Positions 6,866-9,116 of a stretch of DNA of 9,116 nt are shown one piece after another. Where the stretch lies: assembly GCA_003447515.1 (NCBI GenBank), contig DLZA01000011.1, positions 3,789-12,904 of the forward strand, written 5' to 3'. The DNA is from Paracoccaceae bacterium. Lineage in GTDB: Bacteria; Pseudomonadota; Alphaproteobacteria; Rhodobacterales; Rhodobacteraceae. The number at the start of each line of letters is the position of its first letter. Position 1 is the first letter of the stretch. The notes below the pieces were generated by a model, which saw only the letters and a list, made by a program, of their open reading frames with translations, had not been told where the DNA came from and made no database searches. Position numbers and translations under genes: made by a program.

Positions 6866-6903
6866 ACATGGCGACTAAAAGATAAAAAACCAAGTGGTAA
6901 ATA

Positions 6904-8466
6904 ATGAGTAAAAGACCGAATTTCCTGTTCCTTATTACAGATCAACAACGAGCTGATTGGCTGGGTTGCTATGGTCACCCTATTTTGAAAACGCCCAATA
7001 TCGATAATATCGCATCGCAAGGCACACGGTTTGATAATTTCCATACCGCGTCTCCTGTTTGCATGCCCAACAGAGCATCTCTTTTGACTGGTCGATATCC
7101 CAGCCTTCATGGGCTGCGTTATAACGGCTGCGTTCTGCCTGAAAATGCGACAACATTTGTCGACCTGCTAGCAAACGATGGGTACAAAACTGCTGCAATT
7201 GGCAAGAGCCACCTGCAACCTTTCACAAATTTGCGGCCGATGGCTCAAAACCTAGGAACTTCCACCACGACAATCGAAGCTTGGCAAAAAGAACAACCAA
7301 CAAATTATCAGGAAGCGCCAGAGAACTATCTAGACGCAGAATCTTTCAAAATCAAAACACCTTACTATGGGTACGAGCACGTGGATATGGTGACAAGTCA
7401 CGGTGATCGCTGCGGCGGTCATTACCAACAGTGGTTTCGAAAGATTGCGCCTGATTGGCAAGCGCTGCATGATCCTATTAATGAGTTATCGCACAACTAT
7501 TCGTGCCCACAAGCTTACAGAACACCCATTCCCGAGGAACTTTACCCAACTGCTTATGTTCGGGATCGCACAATTGATTACATACGATCGCAAGAAGACG
7601 AAGATGCTCCGTTTTTTGCCTTCGTTAGCTTTCCCGATCCCCATCATCCATTTAACCCACCTGGTAAGTATTGGGATATGTACAGTCCCGACGACTTTGA
7701 CGTCTCGCTTCCATTCGATGTGCACCAAAACCCAACCCCACCAATGCGCTGGCTTCATAGAGATTGGAAGGCAGGCGAAGCACAACTGACCGCACAAACT
7801 GCGATGATGCTGAGCAACCAACATTTGAAAGAGGCCATGGCTTTGACGGCAGGCATGATGTCCTTTGTGGACGATGCAGTTGGAGACATTATGACCGCGC
7901 TCGAACAAAGTGGAATGATGAATGACACGGTCATTTGCTACAATTCAGACCATGGTGATTATCTTGGGGACTACAATATGCTGCTAAAAGGCGCATTGCA
8001 GTTTCGGAGCATTACGCGTGTGCCATTTATATGGTCTGATCCAAACCGTCGTACAGCCGCCACGAGCAACGCGCTGTGCTCAACAGTGGATTTGGCCAGC
8101 ACAATTCTAGAACGCGCAGGTATTAAGCCCTTTAACGGCAATCAGGGCCTGAGTTTTCTATCCGCTACAAAAGGTGATGAAGGGCCGCGTTCAGAAGCAT
8201 TGATTGAGTATAATGACGGTGGCAGTCGCCTTGGTTTTGAGGCCCCTGCGCGTGTTCGATCTTTAATAACTGAGCGCTGGCGCTACTCTGTTTACCGCGA
8301 TCAGCCATGGGGGGAATTATATGATCTTGAGAACGATCCCAATGAAACCCACAATTTATGGGACGATGAGTCCCACAGGTGGATCCGCGCTCACATGTCC
8401 GAGCGGCTATCTCACCATTTAATAGCACAAATGGACGAAAGCCCGCTGTCCGATCGTTTAGCATAA
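6904..8466 (+). CDS. Type I sulfatase / phosphonate monoester hydrolase-like enzyme, cytoplasmic
   Basis: This complete 520-residue alkaline-phosphatase-superfamily hydrolase is expected to cleave a sulfate ester, possibly also phosphonate or phosphate esters. RPNFLFLITDQQ supplies metal ligands Asp13 and Gln14. The formylglycine signature CMPNRASLLTG runs 53-63, with Cys53 modified and Arg57 conserved. Other expected residues are Asn74, GKSHL with Lys101 and His103, PDPHHPF with His247/His248, SDHG with Asp349 and His350, and LLKG with Lys362. The Asp-Gln pair, GKSHL and SDHGDYLGD resemble the choline-sulfatase and phosphonate monoester hydrolase branch, but substrate is not assignable. ELYDLENDPNETHNL (471-485) is the usual C-terminal sulfatase element. 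No signal peptide is present, so the substrate must be imported, which fits the TRAP genes upstream. The ribosome site is weak (AGTGG, 6893-6897). Tandem stops TAATAA end the gene. No sulfatase-activating enzyme lies nearby. Confidence 0.95.
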   Translation: MSKRPNFLFLITDQQRADWLGCYGHPILKTPNIDNIASQGTRFDNFHTASPVCMPNRASLLTGRYPSLHGLRYNGCVLPENATTFVDLLANDGYKTAAIGKSHLQPFTNLRPMAQNLGTSTTTIEAWQKEQPTNYQEAPENYLDAESFKIKTPYYGYEHVDMVTSHGDRCGGHYQQWFRKIAPDWQALHDPINELSHNYSCPQAYRTPIPEELYPTAYVRDRTIDYIRSQEDEDAPFFAFVSFPDPHHPFNPPGKYWDMYSPDDFDVSLPFDVHQNPTPPMRWLHRDWKAGEAQLTAQTAMMLSNQHLKEAMALTAGMMSFVDDAVGDIMTALEQSGMMNDTVICYNSDHGDYLGDYNMLLKGALQFRSITRVPFIWSDPNRRTAATSNALCSTVDLASTILERAGIKPFNGNQGLSFLSATKGDEGPRSEALIEYNDGGSRLGFEAPARVRSLITERWRYSVYRDQPWGELYDLENDPNETHNLWDDESHRWIRAHMSERLSHHLIAQMDESPLSDRLA

Positions 8467-8485
8467 TAAAATAAACGCGCTTGGC

Positions 8486-9116
8486 CTAAGCTAGTAAACG
8501 GGTTACGCCGATCTGGCATTTTGGCTTTCTATTGAAATAAACTATCAACGTGTCCAAAATTTCTAAATTTTGAAATGACCTTGGCTTTCGACGAGCATTA
8601 AACAAGACGAAGGACACTGAAGTGTATTGCACGAACCGACGTTCCAAGAAACCATTGCTTTTAAGAAGATCGTTTGGCACCCCCGCCCCAAAGCCGCTTT
8701 CTTCAATCTTGCCATTTCACGACGTAATTACAACGATCGAAGGCATTAGCAGCGTTTACGCAAATAATTTATAATATTGCGCAAGATTGACCTCTTTTGG
8801 CATCCACACGGATGATAAGTGTTTAGAGAATTTCCATAGGCGACACGATACAATCCGTCATGGACATAGCCTCGTCGCACATCATACCTGAATTTATTAG
8901 TGACGTTCTAAAAACAAACAATATTTACGTCGCAATGCACGGCTCTATGAAACACCCATTTTGCACTGCGCTACCATTCTCAACAACCATTTCATCAAGC
9001 GAAATACCACTTCCCGGAATATTGATGTTCAGCACGTCTTGCGCGGTTTTTGAGGTCAGGCCGATTTGCCAGCCCACGGCACCTGGTCCTTAATCAAGCT
9101 AGCCAGGTAAATCGCG
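8486..9116 (-). pseudogene. Decayed 2-oxo-hept-3-ene-1,7-dioate hydratase-like gene (FAH superfamily), 5' end outside window
   Basis: On the minus strand one frame reads VGWQIGLTSKTAQDVLNI and SGISLDEMVVENGSAVQNG then CFIEP (9077 down to about 8939), matching the N-terminal lobe of HpaH-type hydratases. It continues with LFVF, MTDCIVSPMEIL, IIRVDAKRGQ and NAANA, which correspond to family segments like LAFVL, ATDYVVPALEI, IxRVDxxTG and DNAANA. In-frame stops interrupt it at 8927-8925, 8825-8823, 8771-8769 and 8705-8703. Near a G-run (about 8680-8690) the reading moves to another frame, LLKSNGFLERRF, resembling the family's L(Y/K)RNGVIEETG, and runs to a TAG at 8486. A further stop (9092-9090) or frameshift precedes the conserved part. 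The extent fits residues ~50 to the end of a ~267-residue enzyme, so it is a full-length fossil and not a short fragment. Intact relatives act in homoprotocatechuate or related aromatic meta-cleavage pathways. Recognition is from memory of the family. Confidence 0.75.

Noticed and set aside
7486..7908. Minus-strand 140-codon open frame within the second sulfatase
   Set aside because: It is antisense to a conserved sulfatase, Cys/His/Trp-rich in a non-patterned way, and has no ribosome site.
6904..8466. Naming the second sulfatase betC (choline sulfatase) or a phosphonate monoester hydrolase
   Set aside because: Motifs place it near that branch but do not define a substrate, and no betaine or phosphonate genes accompany it.
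8555..8572. Palindrome CAAAATTTCTAAATTTTG as a transcription terminator for the sulfatase operon
   Set aside because: The arms are nearly all A/T with only a two-base centre, so no stable GC stem forms, and it lies within the pseudogene. No convincing terminator was found after 8466.
8486..8680. Open 64-codon minus-strand frame as a separate small gene
   Set aside because: It has no ribosome binding site and its LLKSNGFLERR segment continues the decayed hydratase after the frameshift, so it is part of the pseudogene.
8860..9093. Plus-strand 77-codon open frame near the right edge
   Set aside because: It is antisense to the best preserved part of the hydratase pseudogene, has no family resemblance and lacks a ribosome site.
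1..9116. CRISPR array, insertion sequence, integrase, tRNA or attachment site
   Set aside because: No regularly spaced repeats, transposase or integrase motifs, terminal inverted repeats or tRNA cloverleaf were seen on either strand.

Overview
The window reads as a bacterial chromosome segment of moderate, somewhat AT-leaning composition. The gene content (a TAXI-type TRAP transporter with a fused permease, a MarR regulator, two cysteine-type sulfatases and an EamA transporter) is typical of marine or host-associated Alphaproteobacteria, with the Rhodobacterales a reasonable guess. The taxonomic call is inference; no rRNA, tRNA or other marker gene is present.

Layout. On the minus strand, an EamA/DMT permease (1518-2393) is followed after 49 bases by a sulfatase (1-1468) that runs off the left edge. 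The two probably form one operon, transcribed leftward. A 358-base divergent spacer (2394-2751) carries a 20-bp palindrome just upstream of a MarR-family regulator (2752-3273, TTG start). In the same rightward direction come a periplasmic TAXI solute-binding protein (3351-4397), a fused TRAP permease (4496-6832; start moved downstream of the longest reading frame on ribosome-binding-site grounds) and a second, complete sulfatase (6904-8466). Spacers of 71-98 bases separate these genes. Two of the spacers hold clear inverted repeats, and the one behind the binding-protein gene can fold in two mutually exclusive ways.

Right edge. Positions 8486-9116 look empty by ordinary gene calling, but the minus strand is a decayed gene. 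It is recognisable as a 2-oxo-hept-3-ene-1,7-dioate (or 2-keto-4-pentenoate) hydratase of the fumarylacetoacetate hydrolase superfamily, with several in-frame stops and at least one frameshift. It converges on the second sulfatase.

How it may work together. Neither sulfatase has a signal peptide, so both should act in the cytoplasm and depend on import of their ester substrates. The plausible model is that the TAXI/TRAP system imports an organic sulfate ester (or a related phosphonate or phosphate ester), the second sulfatase cleaves it inside the cell, and the MarR protein controls the locus through the palindrome. The EamA protein and the first sulfatase form a divergent companion unit. The substrate cannot be read from the sequence. 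Both sulfatases need a formylglycine-generating enzyme, and none is encoded here.
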